Source of the DNA: Chionoecetes opilio
Lineage: Eukaryota; Arthropoda; Malacostraca; Decapoda; Majidae
Length of the DNA stretch: 64,000 nt
Reading direction: 5' to 3'
Assembly: GCA_016584305.1 (NCBI GenBank)
Contig: JACEEZ010016126.1
Coordinates: 851,001 to 915,000 of the forward strand
The notes below the pieces were generated by a model, which worked only from the letters and a program-made list of their open reading frames with translations, was not told the DNA's origin and made no database searches. Position numbers and translations under genes: made by a program. Within the stretch, counting starts at the first letter, position 1. Each line of letters opens with the position of its first letter. Below are positions 1 to 26,600 of this stretch, one piece after another.

Positions 1-470
1 TCTTTCTACTTCTCTTCTCTTTCTTTCTACTTCTCTTCTCTTTCTTTCTGCTTCTCTTTCTTTCTACTTCTCTTCTCTTTCTTTTTACTTCTCTTCTCTT
101 TCTTTCTGCTTCTCTTTCTTTTTTACTTCTCTTCTCTTTCTTTCTACTTCTCTTTTTCTTTCTTTCTACTTCTCTTCTCTTTCTTTCTACTTCTCTTCTT
201 TCTCTCTTCTCTTCTCTTTCTTTCTACTTCTCTTCTCTTTCTTTCTGCTTCTCTTTCTTTCTACTTCTCTTCTCTTTCTTTCTACTTCTCTTCTCTTTCT
301 TTCTACTTCTCTTCTCTTTCTTTCTACTTCTCTTCTCTTTCTTTCTACTTCTCTTTTCTTTCTTCTACTTCTCTTCTCTTTCTTTCTGCTTCTCTTTTTT
401 TTCTACTTCTCTTCTCTTTCTTTCTACTTCCCCTTTTCTTTCTTTCTACTTCTCTTCCCTTTTTTTCTTT
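1..470. repeat. Pyrimidine-rich minisatellite (TTTCTTTCTACTTCTCTTCTC type)
   Basis: A clean tandem array of a roughly 21-bp C/T unit with occasional A or G (TAC/TGC) variants. All reading frames translate to Phe/Ser/Leu strings, so the long open frames here are composition artefacts and not genes. Confidence 0.9.
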
Positions 471-3400
471 CTTCCCCTTTTTTTCTCTTTCTTTCTTTTT
501 TTCTCTTCTCTTTCTTTTACTTCTTTCTCTTTCTTTTTACTTCTCCTTTTCTTTCTTTCTTTCCTTTTTTCCGCCCTTTTTTCTTTTTTTTCTACTTCTC
601 TTCTCTTTTTTTCTGCTTTCCCTTTTCTTTCTTTTTCTTCTCTTCTCTTTCTTTTACTTTTCTTTCTTTCTTCTTTTCTCTTTTTTTCTTCTTTCTCTTT
701 TTTTTTCCCCTTTCCCTTTTTTTTCTCTTCTTTTCTTTTTTTCCCTTTTCTTCTCTTTCTTTCTCTTCTTTCTTTCTTTCCTTTTCCCCTTTTTTTCTTT
801 CTTTTTTCTCTTTTTTTTTTTCTTTTTTCTTTTTCTTTCCTTCTCTTTCTTTCTACTTTCCTTTTTTTTTTTCCCCTTCTCTTCTTTTTTCTTTTCTTTC
901 TTTTCTTTCCTTTCTCTTTTTTTTTTCTTTCCCTTTTTTTTCTTTCTCTTTTTTTTCTTTCTCTTCTTTTTTTCTTTTTTCTTTCTTTTCTTTTTTCTTT
1001 TCTTCTTTCTTTTCTCTTTCTTTCTTTTTGCTTTCCCTTTTCTTTTTTCTCTTCTCTTTTTCTTTCTTTTTCTTCCCTTTTCTTCTTTTTCTTTTTCTCT
1101 TTCTTTTTTTTCTTTTTCTTTTCTTTTCCCTTTCCCCTTTTCTTTCTCTTCTTTTTTCTTTTTTTCTCTTTCTCTTTTCTTTTTTCCTTCTCTTTCTTTT
1201 TTTTCTCTTCTCTTTTTTTTTTTCTTCTCTTTCTTTTCTTTTTCCCCTTTTTTTTTTGCTTCCTTCTCTTTCTTCTTCTTCTTTTTTTCTTTTTTTTTCT
1301 ACTTCTTTTTCTCTTTTTTTCTGCTTCTCTTCTCTTTCTTTCCTTCTCTTTTCTTTCTTTCTGCTTCTCTTCTCTTTCTTCTACTTCTCTTCTCTTTCTT
1401 TCTTTCTCTTTCTTTTTTTTCTTTCTCTTTCCCCTTTTTTTTTTTTCCCCTTCTCTTTTTTCTACTTCCTTCTCTTCTTTCTTTTCCCCTTTTTTTTCTT
1501 TCTTTTTTTTTCTTCTTTCTTTCTTTCTTTTTTTCTTTTTCTTTCCCTTTTTTTTTTCTTCTTTTCCTTTTTTTCCTTCTTTCTCTTTTTTTCTGCTTTC
1601 TTTTTTCTTTCTCTTTCTTTCTTTCTTTCTTTTTTCTTTCTTTCTTTTCTCTTTTTTCTTTTTTCCTTTCTTTCTTTCTCTTCTCTTTTTTTCTCTTCTC
1701 TTTCTTTCTTTCTCTTTCTTTCTTTCTTTCCTTCTCTTCTCTTTCTTTCTGCTTTCTTTTCTTTCTTTCTGCTTCTCTTTTTCTTTTTTCTCTTTTTTCT
1801 TTCTCTTTCTTCTTTTTTTTCCCTTTTTTCTTTTCTTTCTTTCTTTTCCCTTTCTTTTTTTTTCTTTTTTTTCTTTCTTTTCCCCTTTCTTTTCTTTCTT
1901 TTTTCTCTTTTTTCTTTCCCCCTCTTTCTTTCCTTCTTTTTTTCCCTTTTTTTTCTGCTTCTCTTTTCTTTTTTTCTCTTCTCTTTTTCTTTCTCTTCTC
2001 TTTTTTTCTTTCTGCTTTTCCCCCTTTTTTTCTTTCCTTTTTTTTCTTTTTTCTCTTCTCTTTCTTTTTCCCCTTTTTTTCTTTCTTTTTCTTTTCTCCC
2101 CCCTCTTTTCTTTCTTTCTGCTTCTCTTCTCTTTTTTTCTGCTTTTCTTCTCTTTTTTTTCTTCTTTCTTTTTTTTCCCTTTTTTTTTTTTTCTTCCCTT
2201 TTTTTCTTTTCCCCCTTCTCTTTCTTTCCTTCTCTTTTCTTTCTTTCTTTTTTCTTTTTTTCCCCCTTTTTTTTTTTTTTCTTCTCTTCTCTTTCTTTCT
2301 TTCCCTTTTCTTTCCTTTTTTTCTCTTTCTTTTTTTTTTCTTCTCTTCTTTTCTTTCTTTCTTTCTTTTCTTTTTTTCCTTTTCTTCTTTCTTTTCCCTT
2401 TTTTTTCTCTTTCTTCTTTTCTTTCTGCTTCTCTTCTTTTCTTTCTACTTCTCTTTTCTTTCTTTTTGCTTCTCTTCTCTTTCTTTCGCTTTCCTTTTTT
2501 TCTTTTTTTCTTCTTTTCTTTTTCCCCTTTTTTTTTTTTTTTCCCTTCTCTTTCCCTTTTTTTCTTTTCTTTTTTTTCTTTCTCTTCTCTTCTCTTTCTT
2601 TCTCTTTTTCTCTTTCTTTTCCTTTCCCTTTTTTTCTTTTTTCTTTCTCTTTTTTTTCTTTTTTTTTCCCTTTTTTCTTTTCTTTCTCTTCTTTCCCTTT
2701 TTTTTTTTCTTTCCCTTTTTTTGCTTCTTTCTCTTTCTTTCTCTTCTCTTCCCTTTCTTTCTGCTTTCTTCTCTTTCTTTCTCTTCTTTCTCTTTCTTTT
2801 TGCTTTTTTCTCTTTCTTTTCTTTCTTCCCCTTTCTTTCTTTCTTTTCTTTCTTTCCTTTTTTCTTTTTTTCTCTTCTCTTCCTTTTTTTTTCTCTTCTT
2901 TTTTTTTTTTTTTTTTTCCCCTTTTCCCTTTTTTCTCTTTTTTTCCCTTTTTTTTTTTTTCCCCTTTTTTTATTTTTTCCCCTTTTTTTCCCTTCCTTTT
3001 TTTTCCTTCCCCTTTTCTTCCCCTTTTTTTTTCTTTCCCCCTCCTTTCTTTCTCCCCCTTTTTTTTTTTACTTTTTTCCCCCTTTTTTCCCTTTTCTTTC
3101 TTTTCTTCTTTTTTTCCCCTTTTTTTTTTTTTAACCCCTTTTTTTTCTCTTTTTTAACTTTTTTTTTTTTTTTTAAATTTAAAAGCGGGAAAAAATTTTT
3201 TCCCCCTTTTTTCCTCCCCTTTTTTAATTTTATGTTTAGACCCAAAAAACCCCCCCCCCTCAACCGGGTAAATTTTTCCCTTAAACCCAGTTTTTTAAAA
3301 ACCCTCTTTTTTTTAAAAACTTAAAATTAAAACTTAAAGGGGTTTTTTTTGTTTTAAAAAAAACCCCAAAACCCCAAAAAACGGGGTTTAAAAAATAAAT

Positions 3401-3573
3401 TTAAAAGGGGGGGGGGAAAAACCCCCCAAAATTTTTTGGGGGGGACAAAAACTGAAAAAAGGGGCCCTTTTAAAAACCCCCCTTTTTTTTAAAAGGGGGG
3501 GCCCCTTAAAATCCTCTTTCCTTTCCCCCCAAAATTTTTGGGGGGGTTCAAAAAAAAAAAAAAAAAAAAGGGG
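471..3573. other. Degraded, homopolymer-expanded low-complexity tract
   Basis: The same C/T repeat continues but loses its period and turns into runs of T and C. From about 3165 to 3570 almost every base sits in a homopolymer run of A, C, G or T. No gene signal is visible. This looks like poor consensus over a repeat and not like genuine evolved sequence; the clean repeat resumes at 3574. Confidence 0.7.
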
Positions 3574-3666
3574 GCTACTTCTCTTCTCTTTCTTTCTACT
3601 TCTCTTCTCTTTCTTTCTGCTTCTCTTCTCTTTCTTTCTGCTTCTCTTCTCTTTCTTTCTTTCTAC
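3574..3666. repeat. Pyrimidine minisatellite, resumed
   Basis: Regular copies of the same 21-bp unit as at the start of the window, ending in unique sequence. Confidence 0.85.
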
Positions 3667-3958
3667 TTCTTATTCTTCTCTTCAATCTTCTCTATTTCAT
3701 CTTCTCTTCATGACCTATAAATGCTCTTGCTTGTTTAGGTTATGTATGATTTTTAGGACCAGCAGCAGATAGTACTTCTTCTTCTTCTTTCTGTTTAACG
3801 TCCGTTTTTCCCATACTTTTTATGAGGTTAGACGGCCGATGATACACTTCCAACTATCTCTATCCATTGCCTCAACTTCTTCAATGCCCAATGCTGCCAG
3901 ATCCTCTTCAACACACTGCCTCCATGTCTTCTCCTCACAGCAGGGAGCTCTATTGTTA

Positions 3959-4169
3959 TTAACCCCTTCACACCCAGATTTTTCCTTTGCTATATAAAAT
4001 CGTCTGTTGTTAGCCATAAAATTACAAGAAATAGCTTAATATGCAAAATAAGCTAGTGGACAAGGATACTTAACAAGTCATATCTATAAAACATGCTTAT
4101 ATTCATTAAAAATTGTCTAATGGTACCCAAATTACAATGAAAATAACGTTCTGGGTCTCAAGGGGTTAA
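3959..4169. mobile_element. TTAA-flanked MITE, copy 1
   Basis: About 210 bp starting TTAACCCCTTCA and ending CAAGGGGTTAA, A/T-rich inside. The TTAA boundaries and CCCTT-type ends suggest a piggyBac-like non-autonomous element (inference). It lies in the polybromo intron before the first visible exon. Confidence 0.7.
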
Positions 4170-4218
4170 GGACACATTAACTATCCATCATGGCATCATA
4201 ATGAAGGTTTGAGTGTTA

Positions 4219-4284
4219 CATAAGAACATAAGAAAATAAGGAAGCTACAAGAGGCCGCGAGACCTACACGAGGTAGTTCCTGTG
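4219..4284 (-). mobile_element. LINE 3' tail fragment
   Basis: A short antisense piece of the dispersed family whose sense strand ends with CTTGTAGCTTCCTTATTTTC followed by TTCTTATG octamers. It sits about 100 bp upstream of a polybromo exon. Confidence 0.7.
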
Positions 4285-4381
4285 ACATCCTTAAGAGATC
4301 ATAGCTAGTTGGCCTTCACGAGAGTAGCCGTTCAGTGTTCAGAGAGGGTGAGGGTGTCTGACCATAACCCTCTGCCCACAG

Positions 4382-19702
<15,321 letters not shown>

Positions 19703-21290
19703 CCCGACACGAGATCCGGAGATAGCAAGAAGGAAGAAGTGAGTAAGCCAGTAAACTCCAGCCAGTCGGCCACAATTACCCTTCTTCCAGCTGCTTTCTC
19801 CTTTTCTGTGTCAACATCTGTCAGTGAACTGGGCTGAGGCTGGCTGCCTGGGCCCTCCTGGCTGCCGGGGCCCTCCCAGTAGTTTGTGTTGGCCTATTTT
19901 ACTGCAGTGTAGCTGTGTATCTTACATTTAGGTGAAATTTTATGGGCATTGAAAAATGTTATTTATTTTTGTTTTATAACAGCAATAGTAAGTAGCGTAG
20001 GATATGTTGCTAACATACCAGTGACCAAGTGCCATAGGCCTCATTTTGTTTGCATTCATGTTAAGAGTATTTACTGGGCATTATAAAAATGGGAAGTTCA
20101 AATAAGTGAAGCAAAGTATATTGTAGGCTACTCAAGGTATTGTAAGAGCTGTTAATGATGGAAGCATTTTATATTACATGGTAGTCTGATAGTGTAGAAA
20201 TAGGCAACAGAATTCCTTACTCTAAGCCCTTAACTGGATATATGATATCAACAGTTTGCTTACTCAGCATTAATACAATTATTTTGTCCCGTTTCTCAAG
20301 AATTGTCATATGCAAGAATCATGAAGAGATTACTTTGGTACAAAAAGTACCTGCTTTTCACGTAAGTCATAAATGAATCTCCATTAGTCAAGCAGTGTGC
20401 CTTGTGATTGCCGAGTACAGGCGTCAGTTTCCCCGGCACGGCAGACCCGACGGTACTTTATCTGAGGTACCCTGTCCGAGGCGAGGCTCGGGCCGGCACT
20501 GCTGTGGGCGATAGAATGCTCTCTTCACTCTCGGTGAGGTGACCTTGCCTTCAGGGCCAGACAAGATGCACAACTGTATTATGACCCGTCTGTAGCACAG
20601 TTTACAGCCCTATTTAAGTTCAGTAACCACAGTCACCTCTATGTATGTCTCATAGGTGTCCCCGTAGAATGTCATGAACACTAATATAAAACATGTATTT
20701 TGTGTATGTGTTTAGTCGAGTAATAATGAGTTTTAGCGCTACAGTGTTCTGCACTATAATGAATTTTGTTTAGTCATGTTTCCTGGCCTTTGGGCTCAGG
20801 AAGGCAGCAAGGTGTCTCATAAAATTCCCAACCTAAAGGTACAAATGTAGTTTAAGAGCCTCGGCTCAGTGTTGTCCTCCCCCCCCTTACAGGAATCGAG
20901 CAGCTGAACTCTTAGTGCTGGCGACGTTGCTGGTGACCTTTCTTTCTCTTACGTGTAATAGAAATAGAAGAAATAAGTAGTTTTTTTTTTCTTCTTTTTA
21001 TCAAAATGATTTAAAAGTAACTGCATTAAGGTGTAAGAATTGTCTGAAGTACAACAGACTGAATGTGCAATTTCATGAGTGAGGAAAAGTTTTGTGGCAG
21101 ACTATGTTAGTGTTAGATTTATACACAATTTTATTAATAAAATAACAAAATTTAAATTTTTGCTTATTTACAAGTGATAGCAGCTTAAAACACTCAAGCC
21201 CAGACATAAGTTTGGAATGCTTACCAATACAACTATGATGAGTGGCAATACTTCCACAAGGTAAGTGTGCCAAGGAATGGGCCGTGTCCC
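19703..21290 (+). other. Polybromo 3' UTR and downstream sequence
   Basis: No coding signal. A candidate polyadenylation hexamer AATAAA occurs near 21133, but it lies 1.4 kb past the stop and is not backed by other evidence, so the transcript end is uncertain. Confidence 0.4.
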
Positions 21291-21301
21291 GGTGAACATT
21301 T

Positions 21302-21495
21302 ATAAATGAAGCGTTCCGCACAAGAAGTTCCGCTCTCGCCACCCCGGCCAAAATAGAGATAACTATGTATAGCATTCTATTGAGGTCTGAACTTTCGCGT
21401 GGGAGTGACGAGTGTCCCTTCGAACACTATCTCCGTTTTTGCCGGGGTGGCGCGAGCAGCTGCCCTTCTTATGCGGGACGCCTCATTTATATAAC
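21302..21495. repeat. Imperfect inverted repeat (foldback remnant)
   Basis: CGCCACCCCGGCCAAAATAG near 21337 matches in inverted form the block around CCGTTTTTGCCGGGGTGGCG near 21433. AAATGAAGCGTTCCGCA likewise pairs with TGCGGGACGCCTCATTT. Probably an old palindromic transposon. Confidence 0.6.
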
Positions 21496-22479
21496 AACGT
21501 ATATTGCGGATAGCTAAAACTCTTATTGTTACCGCTGTATACAAACACTCCTCTACATACATGCATTCAATTCATGTACTTTCAGAATTTGGTAAGGGTC
21601 TGCTATATTTTTTCAATTAAATTTTTTTTAAATAATAACAACTGATCACTGGCCTTAAGGTGATGCAACCTTAACACTATGGACTAGAAATTAACAGCTG
21701 GCCATGTTAAGTGCCAAGCTGAAGGTTACAAGGACCACACACATCCCTTGAAGTGTTCTGGCTGATTCTGATGTTAGCTTCCTCCAGTGCAATCCATTCC
21801 ATATTAAATAAAGGTCGTGATGATATCCACATCCCGGATGGAACGACCTTCAATTAGGACTTTCCCTAATTTATATAATCAAAGACCTGATGAATGAAGG
21901 ATAGCAGAGGAATTACAATTATCACCAACAGTATAAAACTTCTTTGAAGAAGCGATGAGTATTACATTTTATATTGGTTACTTCAAGAGCTTTGTACTAC
22001 GAGGTAAATAGTATAAAAAGTACAAATAATTTTAAAACAATACGCACAAATGCATATGTGTAGCATTAATCTTGTTTCATGTAAATTCAAATCATATTTA
22101 CCCTTCTACATGAATAACACAGTAAAACGTATTAGTTAAAAATATTGGCTACTCTCCGAAGTATCACATAAGTTAAAAAAGTACAATGTGGCCGTCACTA
22201 CATAGCTGAAAGACTTGCAGTCAAGTGAGGAATACATTGTGACCAGTGTTGAATAAATACTTGCAGTCAGTTACTAGTTAGTTTGAATTTCACTCACTTG
22301 AAGAAAACCAAGAAAACTCCAGGATTTGGATTGAAGAAAAAAACTGGCCCATGCATCCCTCATAAGCCGAGGGAAGCACTGAAGCAACGATGGCCACTGC
22401 TATTCAGGTAAGCACATCAACGCAGAAACTAGGTGGCCAGAGGCTGACCTCCGAGAGCTCAAACGGCCATCCGGTTGGT

Positions 22480-22870
22480 GAGCCTGAAATGACCTTCAAA
22501 GTCATTTTAAAGGTCAATATTGATTTTCTTGCCTGTGATACCAAGTCTTGCATATTTTGTGATATTCCGTTAAAACTGATTTGACCTTCAGCATGACTTC
22601 AAAGGTCACCACTGAATTCCTTGCATGTGATTTCCTCTCAGAGGTGTAATGGTACCATGGCTGTAAATTGCATATTTAACAAGTTATTTTATGCATATAG
22701 ATGACATTGACAGTGACCCAGAGTGATTTTCAAGGTCATGAACAGTTCAGGCTCATATGGTTTCCTGTTAGTGGCTAGGTGAAACCTTAGTCGTAACTCA
22801 TTAACCGAGTTATTAAAGCTTTTATGTATGACTTTTAACCTTCAACCGTGACCTTGATCTTGGTCATCAC
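22480..22870. promoter_or_regulatory. Cluster of AGGTCA/TGACCT half-sites
   Basis: At least six TGACCT or AGGTCA hexamers occur within 400 bp, including TCAAGGTCA (about 22732) and TGACCTTGA (about 22850). These match the extended half-site of FTZ-F1/ERR-type nuclear receptors. The position between two convergent gene ends makes an enhancer role speculative, and it may be a decayed repeat. Confidence 0.3.
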
Positions 22871-22906
22871 CTCACCTCACCTCACCTAACCTAACCTAAC
22901 CTAAAC
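22868..22906. repeat. CCTCA/CCTAA pentamer tract (arthropod telomere-like)
   Basis: ACCTCACCTCACCTCACC is followed by four CCTAA units. The complement TTAGG is the ancestral arthropod telomere repeat. It is too short to be a telomere. Confidence 0.7.
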
Positions 22907-23003
22907 TAACGGGGACCATTTTCAAACTTATCCAAGATATTCAACCCACAAGTACAACTAGGAAGTTTAGTTACAATCCGTTACTCGTAGAGCCATCATG
23001 TTC

Positions 23004-23006
<3 letters not shown>

Positions 23007-23040
<34 letters not shown>

Positions 23041-23042
23041 TG
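23007..23042. repeat. (CAGA)n microsatellite
   Basis: About eight tetranucleotide units within the likely 3' UTR or downstream flank of dolichol kinase. Confidence 0.9.
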
Positions 23043-23125
23043 GACACTTGAGACGCAAATGAAAACAGTACTCCCGCTCCACTTCACGAACAGTCTTAAT
23101 TAGCACAGTAGCAGCAAACTGTAAA

Positions 23126-23632
23126 CTAAACATCCATGAGAGAAGTGTACAGGATGAGAGGCAGGACAATGTTATCCACCTGATCCGTGAGAGCCTCCAC
23201 CACCCCAACAAAGGCCGCTGACACCATGAGGCGACCCCAGCCAGCCAACGAGAGGTGCACCCAGCCGGCTGCCACCAACACCCCCACCACTGCCATCTGA
23301 GCCACCACACCACACAGACTACCCTCCACGGTCTTCTTGGTGCCCGACCACTGCCGGCGCCCCAGGTAGGTGCCCCCGACGGAAGCAGCGGTATCCCCCA
23401 CCCCCACAGCCAACACCCCAGCCAGCAGGGGCAGCACTGTGTTGGCCCTCCACACGCCACCTACCTGTGCCTCCACCAGGGGACACGGCATGAGCCACAG
23501 GGGCGCGGACACACCGGCCAGAAGGTAGAGGTGACTCAGGATTAAGGGTCCTTCGTCCTTCTCGTCCAGGAATGGCGTGAAGGCTTGGGTTATGACGCCA
23601 GCCAGGGGCGGAATCTTCTCCACTCTCACGAC
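23126..23632 (-). CDS. DOLK: Dolichol kinase last exon (CTP-binding catalytic block)
   Basis: 169 codons including the TAG stop. It starts VVRVEKIPPL after a TGCAG acceptor. LDEKDEGPLILSHLYLL, AVGVGDTAASVGG and WSGTKKTVEGS are near-identical to animal dolichol kinases as I recall them. Confidence 0.95.
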   Translation of the reverse strand, partial: VVRVEKIPPLAGVITQAFTPFLDEKDEGPLILSHLYLLAGVSAPLWLMPCPLVEAQVGGVWRANTVLPLLAGVLAVGVGDTAASVGGTYLGRRQWSGTKKTVEGSLCGVVAQMAVVGVLVAAGWVHLSLAGWGRLMVSAAFVGVVEALTDQVDNIVLPLILYTSLMDV

Positions 23633-26600
23633 CTGCACACACAAAACAAATTAGTTCAATGGAGTGGGGCTCCGTGATTAACAATGTGTGGACTGAAAAA
23701 AATAAGAAGTTTTTTAATTCATGTGTGTGAAAAATTTGAATTCGAAAAATGGAAATTGTGATTACCAAAATTAAAACAATTGATAGGAATACAAGCACAC
23801 TTTTATCTACAAAACAACCACTGTCCAGCACCTATACCTATGCACAGAGTCCCTTGTTCCTACCTCGAGCAGCAGACAGGCCATGGTGGCGGCGGAGGCA
23901 GCGAGCACCAGGAAGGTGGGCTCCAGCAGCACGCCCGGCAGGAACACCAGCGTGATCACCACGTGGTACACCTTGCGCAGCACTGTGGTGGGCACATGGC
24001 TCCTCCTGGGGAAATAAACAATGGATCACCTCACGCGCTATAAGTTAAAAAGTTCTCCATATTTCTCTTACTCGCATATAAGAATAAACCTCCAGCTCTG
24101 CGATCTACACTTTTAAAGGATCTCAAATAAGAACATAATAACATAATAGAATAAGGAAGCTACAAGAGGCCGCGAGACCTACACGTGGTAGTTCCTGTTA
24201 CTTAACACTATCTATATCCACCTTTCATCCCCATCCATGAAATTATCCAGCCCCTTTTAAAACTCCCAATTGACTCCGCACTAACTACCTGACGACTGAG
24301 TCCTTTGCAATAATTTACCACCCTATTTTTAAACCAGTTTTTCCCTATTTCCTTTTTAAATCCATGCTTTTCCAATTTGAATCCGTTACTTCTTGTTCTA
24401 CCCTGATTACTTGCCGTAAGAACTTTTCCTACATCGCCTTTATTGTATCCCTTTATCCACTTAAAACTTCTTTTAGATCGCCCCTTACTCTACGCCTCTC
24501 GAGTGAGTAAATTTCATAGCTTCAAAATCTCCTCCCATAACTAAATAAGAAAGCTACAAGAGGCCGTACGAGCTACACGTGGCAGTTCCTGTGTACTAGT
24601 GCATCGTTACCTTCTGGTCCACGTGGTGAGGGACACAGCAAAGAGGGTCAGCAGGAACCACCAGCCCAGGAGGAGGAGCCTGACAGGGGAGTGAGTGAGC
24701 AGCTCCCACAGCCACACCGGCAGCCACTCCTCAATCAGCAGGGAGGCCGCGCCCACCCCCACCACACCACACACACACAGGTAGGGCAGGAACATGCGTG
24801 GGGTGCGAAGGAGAGGTACACGGTAGAGGCTCCCCACCAGCACTGATAGCACCACCACGGCGGTCTGGGATACGAGGAACAACCTTATGACTCAACCCTA
24901 TATAGTTTAAGAGGCAAAAATTCCATTCTATCTTAAGGTCTCATGTTTAAAATGATGCCGGTTTACTTGATAATATGGTTAACTATGATAAAATACACCT
25001 GAAACTTAGAAGTGTACTATTCCCTTCTCCTGGCATCAAATATCAGTCAGTAAGCAGCAAGGGGTCAGGATTTTTCACCTCGTTAAAAAATACAGTATAG
25101 ACAATGCTACACAAATACAGTATCAATACATAAATGAGAAAAATTTGTCACTGACTAATCTCTAGTTTAGCTAATCAGTGCAGCAGAAATAGAAATAATG
25201 CTGATTAGATTTCTTTGTTCTGACACAGGGAGGTAATTATGGAGTTGTCTGTTTACTTCGCCTTTATCAGTGAAAATAATAATAGTTTTGCAGTAAGTAA
25301 CTCTACAATATAATTTTACAGGCAGGCTATTTACCCTTGTCTGGTAATGGGTCTTAACATGTTTAACCCCTTCATGCCCAGATCTTTCATTTGCAATATA
25401 AAATCGTCTGTTGTTAGCCATAAAATTATGAAAACTTACTTAATATACCAAATTAACTAGTGAACAAGGATACTAAGCAGGTCATATCTATAAAACGTTG
25501 CTTATATTCACGAAAATAATCTAATGGTTCCCAAATTACAATGGAAATAAACGTTGTGGGTCTCAAGGGGTTAATGAGGTTCAGCGTCGGGCTCACCTGG
25601 ATAAAAAGGCTGATCTGGTGTTCATCCGTGAGTTTTTGCGGCCACAGTATCCGTGAGACGAGGCCGTGTATGGAGCAGGTGAGTGCCAGGGCCACACTCT
25701 GCCCCACCACCGCTCCCTCACCCAGGCTGAAGCTGCCCGGGAAGGTCGTGAACAGCCAATGGGTGGTCTTAAAGAGCAGCCAGGAACATGCGAGGGTCAA
25801 TGGCAGGGCCAGCAAGGGGTCTGCCAGATAGAGGAGACAACATTACTATGGTGGTGAGGTTGTTAGTAATGCAATTAAATCACTTAATAGTTATCGCCTT
25901 AAATATTAATAGTAGTCACTTGGTAATAGCCTTAGTAGTGATATAGGAGACTACATTATTACGGTGGTTAGGTTGTTTGTAATGCAATTAAATCACTTGA
26001 GATATAAGAACATAAGAAAATAAGGAGCTACAAGAGGCCGCGAGACCTGCACATGGTAGTTCCTGTTACGTAACATCCACCTTTCATCTCCATCCATGAA
26101 ATTATCCAGCCACCTTTTAAAACCCCTTAAAGAGAGATGGTTCATGCCTCAGCCCATACCTAGCCTGCTTACATAAGAACATAAGAACATTAGAAAATAA
26201 GGAAGCTACAAGAGGCTGCGAGACCTACACGTGGTAGTTCCTGTTCCTTACGTATGTCAGTGAGGAGGGTGATGGCGAGGGTGGTGGCCAGCGATGGGGC
26301 GTACGGATGGGTGAGCAGTCTCAGGAGCAAGGGAGGAATCTGGCTGGTTGTTCCCTCCTTGCTGGCTGCCTTGTGACTAGTGGCCAGACACACCTCCTGG
26401 TACAGATGGGCTCCACACACCCCGACCTGGTTTGGCGATAGGTGGGACAACGATTAGGAACATTCTGGTGCAAAGGAGAGGGGTAGAAGAAAGGAGAGAG
26501 AGGGAAGGGTAGAAGAGAGAAGAGGGGTAGAAGAGAGAGAGGGGGGTAGAAGAGAGAGATGGAAGAGAGAGATATGGGTAAAAGAGAGAGAGAGGTGGAA

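Noticed and set aside
1028..3157. 709-codon open frame of Phe/Leu/Ser
   Set aside because: A C/T-only sequence cannot contain stop codons in this frame. Composition and doubtful assembly explain it.
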